Shown here: in pieces, positions 41,610 to 50,970 of the stretch
Layout of the letters: the number at the start of each line of letters is the position of its first letter
Numbering within the stretch: the stretch's first letter is position 1
Assembly: GCF_900105625.1 (NCBI RefSeq)
Contig: NZ_FNSD01000001.1
Coordinates: 868,001 to 932,000, forward strand
Origin: Terriglobus roseus
GTDB lineage: Bacteria > Acidobacteriota > Terriglobia > Terriglobales > Acidobacteriaceae
Reading direction: 5' to 3'
DNA length: 64,000 nt
The notes under the pieces: model-generated
Databases searched by the model: none
What the model was told of the DNA's origin: nothing
What the model saw: the letters and a program-made list of their open reading frames with translations, nothing else
Made by a program: the position numbers and the translations under genes

Positions 41610-43770
41610 CGGTGTCCTAAGGACGCTGGCTGGCTGCTCCCTTGCGATCGCCGCCGTTGCGTCGTCGCAGGTGGCCGGCGATGGTGCGCACATGGGCTGG
41701 TCGGCCTATGGCGGTGCTGAAGATGGCTCGCAGTACTCCGCACTGAAGCAGATTGATCGCACGAACGTGAAGACTCTGCGACAGGTTTGGAGCGTACCGA
41801 CGGGCGACGTGCGTGGCTATGCATTTAATCCGCTGGTGATCGGCGAGACCATGTATGTGCTGGCGCAGAACAACAGCATCGTCGCGCTGCATGCGGCAAC
41901 CGGTGCGCAGGTCTGGGCGCATCCGCTGCATCCGAAGACACCGCTGGTGACCAACCGCGGTCTGAGTTACTGGCAGAGTGAGGACGGTAAAGATCGCCGA
42001 CTGATCCTGGCAGTGGACAACCACCTGGAAGAGATCGATGCCACGACCGGCAAGTCCATCACGAGCTTTGGCAAGGACGGGCATGTCGATCTTCGCGAGG
42101 GCCTTGGACGCGATGTGCAGCGCCTGACGTTGGTGCAGTCCTACAACCCGGGCCGCATCTTTCACGGCTTGATCATCTTCGGATCCGCGACGAACGAGGA
42201 GTACGACTCGGGGCCCGGCGACATCCGCGCTTTTGACATTCGCACTGGCCGTGCGGCGTGGACGTTCCACACGATTCCGCATCCCGGCGAGTTTGGCTAT
42301 GACTCCTGGCCGAAAGATGCCTGGAAGACTGTGGGCGGCGCAAATGCGTGGAGCGGCATGGCGCTGGACGAGAAGCGCGGCATCGTCTATGTGCCGACTG
42401 CAAGTCCTAAATACAACTTCTACGGCGGCAATCGCGCGGGCAACAACCTGTTTGGCGATTCCCTGCTGGCGCTGGATGCCGGCACGGGCAAGTTACTGTG
42501 GCACTACCAGATGGTGCATCACGATATCTGGGACTACGACAATCCCAACACGCCGATGCTGGCGACGGTGCGGCACAACGGGAAGCTCGTCGACATCGTC
42601 GCGCAGACGAGCAAGACTGGCTACCTTTGGGTCTTCGATCGTGTCACCGGCAAGCCATTGTGGCCGGTGAACGAGCGTGCTGTGCCGAAGTCGCCGCTGC
42701 CCGGCGAGGTCGCCTCGCCGACGCAGCCCGTGCCTTCCAAGCCCGAGCCGTTTGGCCGTCAGACGTTCACCTCGAAGGATCTGAGTCCGTACCTGGAACC
42801 GGAAGAGCACGAACGGCTGAAGAAGCAGATCGATGCGGCCCGAAACGATGGCCTGTTCACACCGCCTTCTACGGAAGACACGGTTGAAATGCCCGGTAAC
42901 AATGGCGGTGCCAACTTTGGCGGCACCGCCATCGACCCGGTGCATGGCTACCTTTACGTGGTTTCAAAGGATCTGCCTGCGATGTTGAAGCTGCAGCTGC
43001 CGCCCGCGGCTCCTGCGGGCAACACGGCGGAGGCGCGCGGAGCGGCTGTGTATGCGAACACCTGCAGCCTGTGCCACGGGATCAATCGCGAAGGCAAGTT
43101 GCCCGTGATTCCTACGCTGGTGGACATCCACAGCCGCCTGCCGGAAGCGCAGATCCGGGAGACGGTGCGCTATGGCAAAGGCATGATGCCGTCGTTTGGC
43201 AGCCTGCCACCCGCGCAGGTCGACGACCTGATGAAGTTCCTGAAGAACCCCGGTTTGCCGGCATTGCAGACAACCAGTGCCGCCGCGTCGACGGCCGATC
43301 CGAAGACACTGCGCTATCGCAGCGGCTTTGGCTTCATGTTTGCCGAAAGTGGCCTGCCGGTCATCGCGCCACCCTGGACAACGATGACCGCGTATGACCT
43401 GAACACCGGCAATGTGCAATGGAAGATTCCGCTGGGCGAGGTACCCGAGCTCGCCGAGAAGGGCATCACCGGCACCGGCTCGCACTTCCCCAAGGTGAAC
43501 CCCGTCGTCACTGCGGGCGGACTCATCTTCACCGGCACACGGGATCGGAAGGTCCGAGCGCTCGACGCCAGCAACGGCAAGGTGTTGTGGGAGGCGGAGG
43601 TGCCTGCTGCGCTTGAAGGCATGCCCGCGATCTACCAGGTGGCGGGCAAGCAGTACGTCGTCTTCTGCGCTGCCGCCCGATCCACCACACGCACCCATGC
43701 GGTCCCCGGACATCCGGCTTCGCAGGATCCGATTCACGGTTCCTACGTGGCTTTTGCTCTACCGAACTAG
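41587..43770 (+). CDS. PQQ-binding quinoprotein with inserted cytochrome c domain
   Basis: About 727 residues from ATG 41587, with GGAG six bases upstream inside the kinase gene. A signal segment (TLAGCSLAIAAVASSQVA) leads into a quinoprotein propeller: GWSAYGGAEDGSQYSALKQI, MVHHDIWDYDNPNTPML and TGTRDRKVRALDASNGKVLW. Unlike usual members, a cytochrome c domain with CSLCH (about residue 493) and a likely Met ligand region (KGMMPSFGSLP) is inserted before the last blades rather than appended at the end. Electrons from PQQ could thus pass intramolecularly to haem. Periplasmic; substrate perhaps a glucose-like sugar or alcohol. Confidence 0.9.
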   Translation: MPKNRLSSGVLRTLAGCSLAIAAVASSQVAGDGAHMGWSAYGGAEDGSQYSALKQIDRTNVKTLRQVWSVPTGDVRGYAFNPLVIGETMYVLAQNNSIVALHAATGAQVWAHPLHPKTPLVTNRGLSYWQSEDGKDRRLILAVDNHLEEIDATTGKSITSFGKDGHVDLREGLGRDVQRLTLVQSYNPGRIFHGLIIFGSATNEEYDSGPGDIRAFDIRTGRAAWTFHTIPHPGEFGYDSWPKDAWKTVGGANAWSGMALDEKRGIVYVPTASPKYNFYGGNRAGNNLFGDSLLALDAGTGKLLWHYQMVHHDIWDYDNPNTPMLATVRHNGKLVDIVAQTSKTGYLWVFDRVTGKPLWPVNERAVPKSPLPGEVASPTQPVPSKPEPFGRQTFTSKDLSPYLEPEEHERLKKQIDAARNDGLFTPPSTEDTVEMPGNNGGANFGGTAIDPVHGYLYVVSKDLPAMLKLQLPPAAPAGNTAEARGAAVYANTCSLCHGINREGKLPVIPTLVDIHSRLPEAQIRETVRYGKGMMPSFGSLPPAQVDDLMKFLKNPGLPALQTTSAAASTADPKTLRYRSGFGFMFAESGLPVIAPPWTTMTAYDLNTGNVQWKIPLGEVPELAEKGITGTGSHFPKVNPVVTAGGLIFTGTRDRKVRALDASNGKVLWEAEVPAALEGMPAIYQVAGKQYVVFCAAARSTTRTHAVPGHPASQDPIHGSYVAFALPN

Positions 43771-44493
43771 CGAATCGCTCGAGGCGTGGACGATGCTGCT
43801 TAACGTCCGCACCGCGTCGACGGAGATGTTCCCTGTGGCGGGTTGCCACAGCACATCACCCACGACCGGTGCGGACTTTGGACGCAGGGACGCGTGCAGG
43901 TCAAGCCCCGGAATCGCAGTCAAGCTCGACGCATTCTCAAGCGTCACACCACCGCCCGCTGCGACGCGCAGGCGTCCCGCTGCCTGCTGTGCCAGCCGCG
44001 CAAGGGACTCGCGGCCTTCGGTGACGGTGGGCCTGCCGCCAGAGGTAAGGATGCGGCTGCAACCCAGGTCGATCAACACATCGAGCGACACGGGAAGATC
44101 ATTCGACTGGTCAAAGGCGCGATGAAAGGTGACAGATCTCCTCTTCGCGAGCCTCATCACCTCGAGCATCCGTACACGATCAACCTGACGGTCCGCCGTC
44201 AACATACCAACGACTATGCCTGCGGCACCGGCAGTCATCGCTGTCTCAATGTCCGTGCAGATCATGCGGAACTCGGCCTCGGAATAATGAAAGTCGCCGC
44301 TGCGGGGTCGGATCAGCACATGGATAGGAAGGTCCACAGAGGCAAGCGCTTCGCGAAGAAATCCGGGGCCCGGAGTGACACCGCCTTCCGAGAGCGCCGC
44401 GCACAACTCAATGCGATCCGCTCCACCCGCCTCCGCTGCTTCGCAAGCCTGCAACGTCTCGACACAGATTTCCAATTCACGCATCTTCTGCAC
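43759..44493 (-). CDS. cutC: CutC-family copper homeostasis protein
   Basis: A 244-residue cytoplasmic TIM-barrel protein with the CutC blocks ELEICVETLQACEAAEAGGA, DRIELCAALSEGGVTPGPG, HVLIRPRSGDFHYSEAE, VTFHRAFDQSND, RILTSGGRPTVTEG and the final DLHASLRPKS. Length is normal for the family. The role in copper handling is known mainly from genetics in E. coli, and the biochemical function is still unclear. The 3' end overlaps the quinoprotein gene by 12 bases in convergent orientation. The start could be GTG 44493 or ATG 44484. Confidence 0.93.
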   Translation of the reverse strand: MQKMRELEICVETLQACEAAEAGGADRIELCAALSEGGVTPGPGFLREALASVDLPIHVLIRPRSGDFHYSEAEFRMICTDIETAMTAGAAGIVVGMLTADRQVDRVRMLEVMRLAKRRSVTFHRAFDQSNDLPVSLDVLIDLGCSRILTSGGRPTVTEGRESLARLAQQAAGRLRVAAGGGVTLENASSLTAIPGLDLHASLRPKSAPVVGDVLWQPATGNISVDAVRTLSSIVHASSDSLVR

Positions 44494-44759
44494 GCCTGAT
44501 TCTTCTTCCCTTCAAACTCACGATCCTTCCACACTACCGTAAGGACGAGCCGAGCAATTCGGCTGCTCCTGTGGGCTGGATGCCTGCGGCGCCGGCGTTG
44601 GACGATTGAGCAAGACCGACGTGGTTTGGCAGGACACAACCAATTCGCTCCACATGAACAGGCGAGCGAAAAGAGTTTACAGACAGCAACGAAAAGACAG
44701 AGACTTCTCGGACCATGTTGGTTCGATAGTAGTGCCAGTCTCACAGTCGAGGTTCTTCT

Positions 44760-46478
44760 GTGCGTTCACTCCGCCTCTTCCGCCCCTTTGCCGCCCTGTG
44801 CCTTAGCCTGCTACTGGCGGGCTGCGGTTCGGGCGCCTCGTCCTCAAGCGGTAGCAGCCCAACAACGGGCGGATCCGGGTCATCCGGCGGCACTGGTACG
44901 GGAACGGGAACGGGGACTGGGACTGGGACTGGGACTGGAACGGGGACTGGTACGGGTACGACACCTACGACCAGCGTGACGACAGCGGCGCGCCTGCTTG
45001 ATCAGGCGACCTTCGGACCGACCACCACAGAGATCGCGAATGTTCAGTCCGTGGGCGTAAGCGGCTGGCTGGCAGCGCAGTATGCCCTGCCTCAGACGTC
45101 GCTTGCGGTGATCCCAGCCACTCTGCCTGCGCAATGTCCTACGACGCCACAAACGTGTTTCGAGTCAGAGTTCTGGCAGACGGAACTCAGTGCACCGGAC
45201 CAGTTACGGCAGCGCATTGCTTTCACGCTCGGTGAGTTGTTTGTAACAAGTACGCAGAGCGAAACAGCGTTCGTCATGGTGCCCTACTACAACACACTGG
45301 CGGCGGACGCCTTTGGTAACTGGCGCACACTTATGGAAGATGTGACGTTGTCGCCGGCCATGGGCAATTACCTGAACATGATCCAGAGCGCGAAGCCCGC
45401 GGCCGGACAGCATGCGAATGAGAATTTTGCGCGAGAGATGATGCAGCTGTTTTCCGTGGGGCTTATAAAGCTCAACATCGATGGCACGCCGCAGGTCGAC
45501 AGCAACGGCTACTCCGTGCCGGAGTTCACCGAGGCACAGGTCCAGGCGTTCGCGGACGCCTATACCGGCTGGACTTATGCGACCAGCACCGGCACAGCAC
45601 CTGCCAAGTTCCCTAATACAACAGCCAACTACTACAGTCCCATGCAGCCAGTAGACAGCGCCCATGACACCACACAGAAAACCCTGCTGAATGGCGCGGT
45701 CATTGGCACTGGCGGCACGGCGCGCGGGGATTTGAAGGTCGCTCTGGATAACCTCTTTAACGATCCCAGCCTGCCACCGTTTGTCTGCAAGCAACTCATC
45801 CAGCACCTTGTGACGAGCATTCCTTCCCCCGCTTATGTATCGCGTGTCGCCAATGTTTTTGTGAACAACGGCAAAGGTGTCCGTGGCGACATGCAGGCGG
45901 TGTTGACCGCGATCTTTACCGACACCGAAGCGCGTGCGGGTGATACGAATGCGGCCTTCGACGGCGGGCATCTGCGCGAGCCCATGCTGTATCTGCTGAG
46001 CGCCATGCGTGCTCTGGGCTATACCAGCACGAACACCGACGTCACGAATCTGTATGCGTACGCCGGCCTTTCGAATTACACCTCTCCGCTGGGTGAGCAG
46101 CCTATGAGGTCTCCGAGCGTCTTCAATTTCTTTCCGCCGGAATATGTGATTCCGGGCACAACGCTGAATGCGCCGGAGTTCAGCCTTGAGAATACCGCGA
46201 GCGTGAATCTGCGACTGACGCTGGCGAACTCACTCAGCACCGGCAAGCTCACCGGCTTCAGCACCGATCTATCGAAGACAAGCGCGCTGGGAGTGATGGC
46301 GGCGGATCCAGGGGCGGTGACCGATGCGCTGGGTGTGCTGTTCCTGCATGGGCAAATGCCGGCTTACATGCGCACAGCGATTGTGAATGCCATTGCACCC
46401 CTCACGGATTACGGTCAGCGCGTGCGCGTCGCCGTCTTCCTGATCCTTTCCAGTTCGCAGTACAAGGTCATGCACTAA
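44760..46478 (+). CDS. DUF1800-family lipoprotein
   Basis: A 572-residue protein from GTG 44760 with GAGG upstream. A lipobox (LLLAGCGS) ends the signal peptide, so it is probably lipid-anchored. A Ser/Gly-rich stretch and 12 consecutive Gly-Thr dipeptides follow as a flexible tether. The DUF1800 domain has AARLLDQATFGPTTTEIANV, ENFAREMMQLFSVGLIKLN, PPFVCKQLIQHLVTSIPSP and NFFPPEYVIPG. DUF1800 proteins occur almost always beside DUF1501 proteins, as here, and are thought to act in the envelope. Function is not established. Confidence 0.9.
   Translation: MRSLRLFRPFAALCLSLLLAGCGSGASSSSGSSPTTGGSGSSGGTGTGTGTGTGTGTGTGTGTGTGTTPTTSVTTAARLLDQATFGPTTTEIANVQSVGVSGWLAAQYALPQTSLAVIPATLPAQCPTTPQTCFESEFWQTELSAPDQLRQRIAFTLGELFVTSTQSETAFVMVPYYNTLAADAFGNWRTLMEDVTLSPAMGNYLNMIQSAKPAAGQHANENFAREMMQLFSVGLIKLNIDGTPQVDSNGYSVPEFTEAQVQAFADAYTGWTYATSTGTAPAKFPNTTANYYSPMQPVDSAHDTTQKTLLNGAVIGTGGTARGDLKVALDNLFNDPSLPPFVCKQLIQHLVTSIPSPAYVSRVANVFVNNGKGVRGDMQAVLTAIFTDTEARAGDTNAAFDGGHLREPMLYLLSAMRALGYTSTNTDVTNLYAYAGLSNYTSPLGEQPMRSPSVFNFFPPEYVIPGTTLNAPEFSLENTASVNLRLTLANSLSTGKLTGFSTDLSKTSALGVMAADPGAVTDALGVLFLHGQMPAYMRTAIVNAIAPLTDYGQRVRVAVFLILSSSQYKVMH
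44889..44960 (+). repeat. Hexanucleotide microsatellite encoding (Gly-Thr)12
   Basis: Twelve tandem six-base units of the form GGNACN encode consecutive Gly-Thr pairs in the linker of the DUF1800 lipoprotein. Several adjacent units are identical (GGGACT), so copy number could vary by slippage without breaking the frame. Confidence 0.9.
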
Positions 46479-46491
46479 GCCGGAGTCCACG

Positions 46492-47871
46492 ATGCCACCA
46501 AAGCCCAACAACGCCACCAGCCGTCGTTCCTTTCTGCGTTATGCTTCCCTCGCCGCAGCGGGTAATGCCGCTGGCCTGCGTCCCTTCGGCATGCTGAACG
46601 CACTCGCGAGCAGCGGCGCAGCCGCAGCGGCAGCACCCGCCAGCTATAAAGCGCTGGTGTGCGTCTTCCTTTACGGCGGGAACGACGGGAACAACACCAT
46701 CATCCCGTTCGACGCGACTGGCTACGGCAACTACACCAAGCTGCGCGGACCACTCGCGCTGGCGCAGAACAGTCTGCTGACGTTGCCGGGCCTGCCAAAC
46801 TTTGCGCTGCATCCCAATCTGCCGGAGATACAGGCGTTAGTAAACAGCGGGCAGGCTGCAATCGTTGCGAATGTGGGCACTTTGCTGCAGCCGACTACGC
46901 GCGCCCAGTATCTTGCAGGCGCCGTGAAACCGACGAATTTGTTCTCGCACCCGGACCAGCAGGAAGAGTGGCAGAACGTAAGTGCCAGTGGCAGCACATC
47001 GACAGGCTGGGCTGGTCGCCTGGCCGATGCGATGGGCTCCTCCCACAACGGAGGTGCGTCGATTCCAATGGTGACCAGCGTCGCGGGGGACACCCTGTTC
47101 TGCAACGGCGCAAGCACGACACCGGTTGCGGTATCACCCGGCAACACCAGCGGTTCCACGTGCTCAGAAGGCACCGAGTGCACAGCCCGCCAGACCGCTG
47201 CGCAGTCGCTGCTTACCTTCAACAGCGGTTTGTCCCTTGTGACGGCTGACGATGGGATCACCGCGAACTCTTACAGGTATGCCAAGACACTTGCGGATGC
47301 TTCGGCGAGCGCCGCTCCGCTCAAGACAGTATTCCCCGCAAACAATGGGCTTGCCGCCCAGTTGAAGCAGATCGCACAGATCATCGCGATCCGTTCGGCG
47401 CTTGGTGTTGATCGGCAGATATTCTTCTGCGGTATCGGTAATTTCGACACTCACAGCACGCAGTTGACGACGCAGGCCACGTTACTGGCGGGCATCTCGG
47501 CAGCCATTGGTGCGTTTTATCAATCCACTCAGGAACTTGGTGTAGCCGATCAGGTGACAACCTTCACCATGAGCGACTTCGCACGGACTCTGCAGCCGAA
47601 CAGCAACGGCGGCAGCGACCACGGATGGGGTTCGCATCACTTCGTTGTGGGTGGATCCGTGCTCGGCAACAAGATCTACGGTACTTATCCCACACTGGCA
47701 CTCGGCGGCCCGGATGACAGCGGCACGAACGGACGGTGGATACCTTCAACGGCCAGCGTGCAATATGCTTCCACGCTGGCGCAGTGGTTCGGCGTAGACC
47801 AGTCTGCGATGGCGCAGGTATTCCCCACCCTGAGCGGCTTTAAGACGACAAGCCTGGGCTTCCTGGGATAG
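46492..47871 (+). CDS. DUF1501-family Tat-exported protein
   Basis: A 459-residue protein with a twin-arginine signal (SRRSFLRYASLAAAGNAAGL). The DUF1501 core includes ALVCVFLYGGNDGNNTIIPF, GIGNFDTHSTQLTTQATLL, FTMSDFARTLQPNSNGGSDH and GWGSHHFVVGGSVLG, with the sulfatase-like metal-ligand order (Asp-Gly-Asn, Asp-x-His, Asp-His). It follows the DUF1800 gene by 13 bases, the standard pairing. The two proteins probably work together in the periplasm or at the outer membrane, on an unknown substrate. Confidence 0.92.
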   Translation: MPPKPNNATSRRSFLRYASLAAAGNAAGLRPFGMLNALASSGAAAAAAPASYKALVCVFLYGGNDGNNTIIPFDATGYGNYTKLRGPLALAQNSLLTLPGLPNFALHPNLPEIQALVNSGQAAIVANVGTLLQPTTRAQYLAGAVKPTNLFSHPDQQEEWQNVSASGSTSTGWAGRLADAMGSSHNGGASIPMVTSVAGDTLFCNGASTTPVAVSPGNTSGSTCSEGTECTARQTAAQSLLTFNSGLSLVTADDGITANSYRYAKTLADASASAAPLKTVFPANNGLAAQLKQIAQIIAIRSALGVDRQIFFCGIGNFDTHSTQLTTQATLLAGISAAIGAFYQSTQELGVADQVTTFTMSDFARTLQPNSNGGSDHGWGSHHFVVGGSVLGNKIYGTYPTLALGGPDDSGTNGRWIPSTASVQYASTLAQWFGVDQSAMAQVFPTLSGFKTTSLGFLG

Positions 47872-47990
47872 CAGCAGAGTAAATCCCCGCGGTGAACAGA
47901 GCCCATACTTCACTGCTGCGCTGGAAGTCCCGGGCCCACTTTGCCTGTCGTCAGCGCTCAATCGAAGGAAGGTCTATCGGTCGCTGCGCG

Positions 47991-50777
47991 CTAGAAACTG
48001 TACCGCAGGCCACCCTCGACGCGGCGTCCGTTGTCTGCCTGGTAGGGCTGGTTAAACAGCGGGGATCCGACAACACTTCCCACCGAAGAGACGTTCCGGT
48101 GATTCAGCACATTGGAACTGCGGACGTTCGCGGTCAGCGATTGCGGATGCTCTGCCTTTGCGTCGTGCCTGAGTTTGAAGGTCCGCTGAAGGTTGGTATC
48201 GAGGTTGAAGGTCCAGGGCATGTGCCCCGCGTTACGTCCAAGCGTGGGGCCTGCGCCCGCTGTCGCCAGGAAACCATACGGTGTCCTGTAGCCGCAGTTG
48301 CTGGTCACAGATGCGGAGCAGATCGGTGTGCCAGTCGCAGCGAGACGCGGACGATCGTTGAAGTTTCCATCGCCATTGTTATCAAAGCCAGTCGTGATGT
48401 TGAACAGCCGGTCCCCCTGCGCATTGAGATTCCCGCTGAGCTGCAGAGCCCAGGGTAGCTTTGCCGTGGCGTTGCCGAAGACGTTCCACAATGCGTTCCC
48501 TGCACGTCGGGCGAACTCTCCCGCGTTCGATCCGGTTGTCTGCGGTGCCGTGAAAGGGTCGTCGTTGTTCTCGTCGATGATCGCCTGACGTGTGCTCCCG
48601 ATCGTAAGCTGTACACGCTTCAAGGACTGATTGCTCAGGCCCATGAAAACAACATTGCCGTAGCCGCGAGCCGTGGGCTGCCACTGCAGGATGTTGACGT
48701 TTGGCTGGAGCGGACGCGGGCCCAGTGGATCGCCGTTCGTCGGTGCGTTGATATTCTCTGTGCGCGTGTAATGCCAGAACTGCGCCAGATGATAGTCCGC
48801 GGAGATGGTCCATCCCTTGCCGATGGTATGGCTGAAGCCGATATTTTCAATGCCGTAGAACAGATTCGGCAGATGCGGCTGAATGGTTCGGATGGACTGT
48901 AGTGGCGTGGCTCCAAGGAACGCGTTGCACGTGTCGGGATCAAAGCTGCCCGGGCACATCGGCGAATAGATGAGGCTGGTCACACGGTCGGTGCCGTCCA
49001 TGCCGAGTAACTGGGCAAAGCTATGCGCGGTGAACCGGCCCGAGAAAAGTCCCGCGTGCGCGTGCAGCGTCCATGTGGATTTCTTATCGGGCGCCCAGGA
49101 GATTCCAAGACGCGGATTGATGTTGTTATGTACCATCGGTTTGTTTTGCGTGTAATACCGCAGCCCGAGCGCGACGTGAAGACGTGGCAATACCTTCCAA
49201 TCGTCCTGCACAAAGAATGCAAACCGATACTGCGTCATGTTGAGCGTGGGCGTGCCACTGACATTGGAGTACTGCGTCGGCGCGCCGCCGGCCCATCCGT
49301 TCAGGGCGCGCACATACTGCTCGACGCCCGTAATCGTCTCGCTGCCCGCGGTGGCGTTGTGGTTTGCATCCAGGACCGGCGCGGTACCGCCCCCGAAGAT
49401 CCACGACCCGTTGAATTTGTTGGTATAGCGGAAGCGCTCGCGCAGGAACTCCGATTGAAATCCAACCTTCAGCAGGTGCTTCGAGAAATTGAAGATGACG
49501 TCGTCGTCAAACTCTGCATCAACCTCGTGGTCACGCAGAGCTCCATCGCTGTTGCCGCCTGAGGTGAAGGCACCCGCCACCTGCAGCTGAGGTTTGAAAG
49601 AATTCGGAACCTGGTCTCTGCCGTCAATCTCGATACCGAGACGTGCCTCATGCATCGCCTTTGCGGAGAGCGTTGTGACGTCGGTGAGGTGGACGTTGTG
49701 ATCGTAAAGCTCACCGTCGTACGCTCCTTCCGCAAGCGTGGATCCGCCAGCGCCGACGTTCTCACGATGGTTGTGCCAGGCATCGAAGCTCGCGATCAAG
49801 GTGTTTTTCGAACCCAGCTGCCAGTCAACCTTCGCCATGCCGACCCAGAGACGTTGCGGTGCTGGTACATTTTGGAGGATTGCCGTCTGAACACCCGCGG
49901 CATTCACACCTACCGCATTGACGGTGGCGAAGTTGTCGATCGAGCGATGTTCAAGATTCAGGATGAAGTCAGACCCTTTGCTTCGGATGGGGCCGGTGAG
50001 TTCGAAGCCATAGCGCTGTTTACCGATGGCAGCCCGAGTGACGGAGAACGGGTCTCGAGCATTCATCCACGCGCTTGAATTGGTGGTGAACACAGCCCCG
50101 TGGTATGCCGACTGGCCCGGCTTCGTATACACCTCGATCTGTCCACCGCCGAAGGGTGGGTTGCGGTATTCCGAGGAGAAGAGATCCGGGTTGACCTTGA
50201 TGTAAGCAATCGAGGACTTGGGCGGCAGCGTCACATGGTTGTCGCCCCCCTGAAAGCCGTCGACGGAGACCGTGGCGCTGGACGGACTGCCGCCGCCTGC
50301 AGCGGCCATCTGCTGCAGTTCGCGGAGAAGATCATCGGGATCATCGGCAAGAGATTGCAGTTGCTGGCCCTTGATGGTCTGCGTGGGGCCAGTCGAGACG
50401 GGTGAGTTCTCAGCAGCAGGATCGTCGTCATTGTCGCTAACGTCGACGCTGGTTGTGACGACAGCCGGCACCATTCGAACGGCGAGATCCGCAGCTCTGG
50501 GCACGCTGACAGGAAGGTCAACCGACGAGAAGCCGTCGAACGTGATGTGAAGCATATGACGCCCAGCAGGAACGCAGGCGATGCGGAAACGCCCGTAGGC
50601 ATCGCCGAGCACCGCATCATTGGAGTCGAGTCTTACGGATGCGCCAGGAATGATGGCAGAGGTCGCGTCATGGACCACACCCGCAACTGGCGTGCAGCCG
50701 GTTTGTGCCGGTGCAGTCGTGCTGAAGGCGAGCGCGGGCGCAACGCCCGCAGCAAGGGCGAATAGAGACTGGTTCAC
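47991..50777 (-). CDS. TonB-dependent receptor, carboxypeptidase-regulatory-like (Oar type)
   Basis: A 928-residue outer-membrane protein. The GTG at 50777 is supported by AGGAG seven bases upstream. After the signal (ALAAGVAPALAFSTTAPAQ) comes a carboxypeptidase-regulatory-like domain (VAGVVHDATSAIIPGASVRL), then a plug (TIKGQQLQSLADDPDDLL, VSVDGFQGGDNHVTLPP) and a barrel ending in VEGGLRYSF with the terminal aromatic residue. The plug is atypical: the DPDDLLRELQQMA segment is seen in a subgroup I recall from Acidobacteriota. It probably imports or secretes a polymer. No dedicated substrate-binding lipoprotein gene is adjacent. Confidence 0.9.
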   Translation of the reverse strand: MNQSLFALAAGVAPALAFSTTAPAQTGCTPVAGVVHDATSAIIPGASVRLDSNDAVLGDAYGRFRIACVPAGRHMLHITFDGFSSVDLPVSVPRAADLAVRMVPAVVTTSVDVSDNDDDPAAENSPVSTGPTQTIKGQQLQSLADDPDDLLRELQQMAAAGGGSPSSATVSVDGFQGGDNHVTLPPKSSIAYIKVNPDLFSSEYRNPPFGGGQIEVYTKPGQSAYHGAVFTTNSSAWMNARDPFSVTRAAIGKQRYGFELTGPIRSKGSDFILNLEHRSIDNFATVNAVGVNAAGVQTAILQNVPAPQRLWVGMAKVDWQLGSKNTLIASFDAWHNHRENVGAGGSTLAEGAYDGELYDHNVHLTDVTTLSAKAMHEARLGIEIDGRDQVPNSFKPQLQVAGAFTSGGNSDGALRDHEVDAEFDDDVIFNFSKHLLKVGFQSEFLRERFRYTNKFNGSWIFGGGTAPVLDANHNATAGSETITGVEQYVRALNGWAGGAPTQYSNVSGTPTLNMTQYRFAFFVQDDWKVLPRLHVALGLRYYTQNKPMVHNNINPRLGISWAPDKKSTWTLHAHAGLFSGRFTAHSFAQLLGMDGTDRVTSLIYSPMCPGSFDPDTCNAFLGATPLQSIRTIQPHLPNLFYGIENIGFSHTIGKGWTISADYHLAQFWHYTRTENINAPTNGDPLGPRPLQPNVNILQWQPTARGYGNVVFMGLSNQSLKRVQLTIGSTRQAIIDENNDDPFTAPQTTGSNAGEFARRAGNALWNVFGNATAKLPWALQLSGNLNAQGDRLFNITTGFDNNGDGNFNDRPRLAATGTPICSASVTSNCGYRTPYGFLATAGAGPTLGRNAGHMPWTFNLDTNLQRTFKLRHDAKAEHPQSLTANVRSSNVLNHRNVSSVGSVVGSPLFNQPYQADNGRRVEGGLRYSF

Positions 50778-50944
50778 GGCTTACTCCTGAATCGTTGATC
50801 TACACGTCGTTGATCTTCAGGCGGAGACCAGCCCGGGCTTCTTGAAAGGTGACGGTAAGTACGCGGACTGAGTGGGATTTCTGCACACGAATACGAACGC
50901 CCGGGTTCGGGGGAACGCAAAATCTCGTAGAAATAAAGAAGGAC

Positions 50945-50966
50945 GCGGCGGGGGATGCCGCGCCGC
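50945..50966 (-). terminator. Hairpin after the BlaI/M56-linked repeat protein gene
   Basis: GCGGCG (50945-50950) and CGCCGC (50961-50966) pair around a ten-base loop that contains further complementary bases. On the minus strand the sequence after it is T-rich (GTCCTTCTTTATTTC). It lies five bases past the stop at 50971. Confidence 0.55.
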
Positions 50967-50970
50967 CCCA

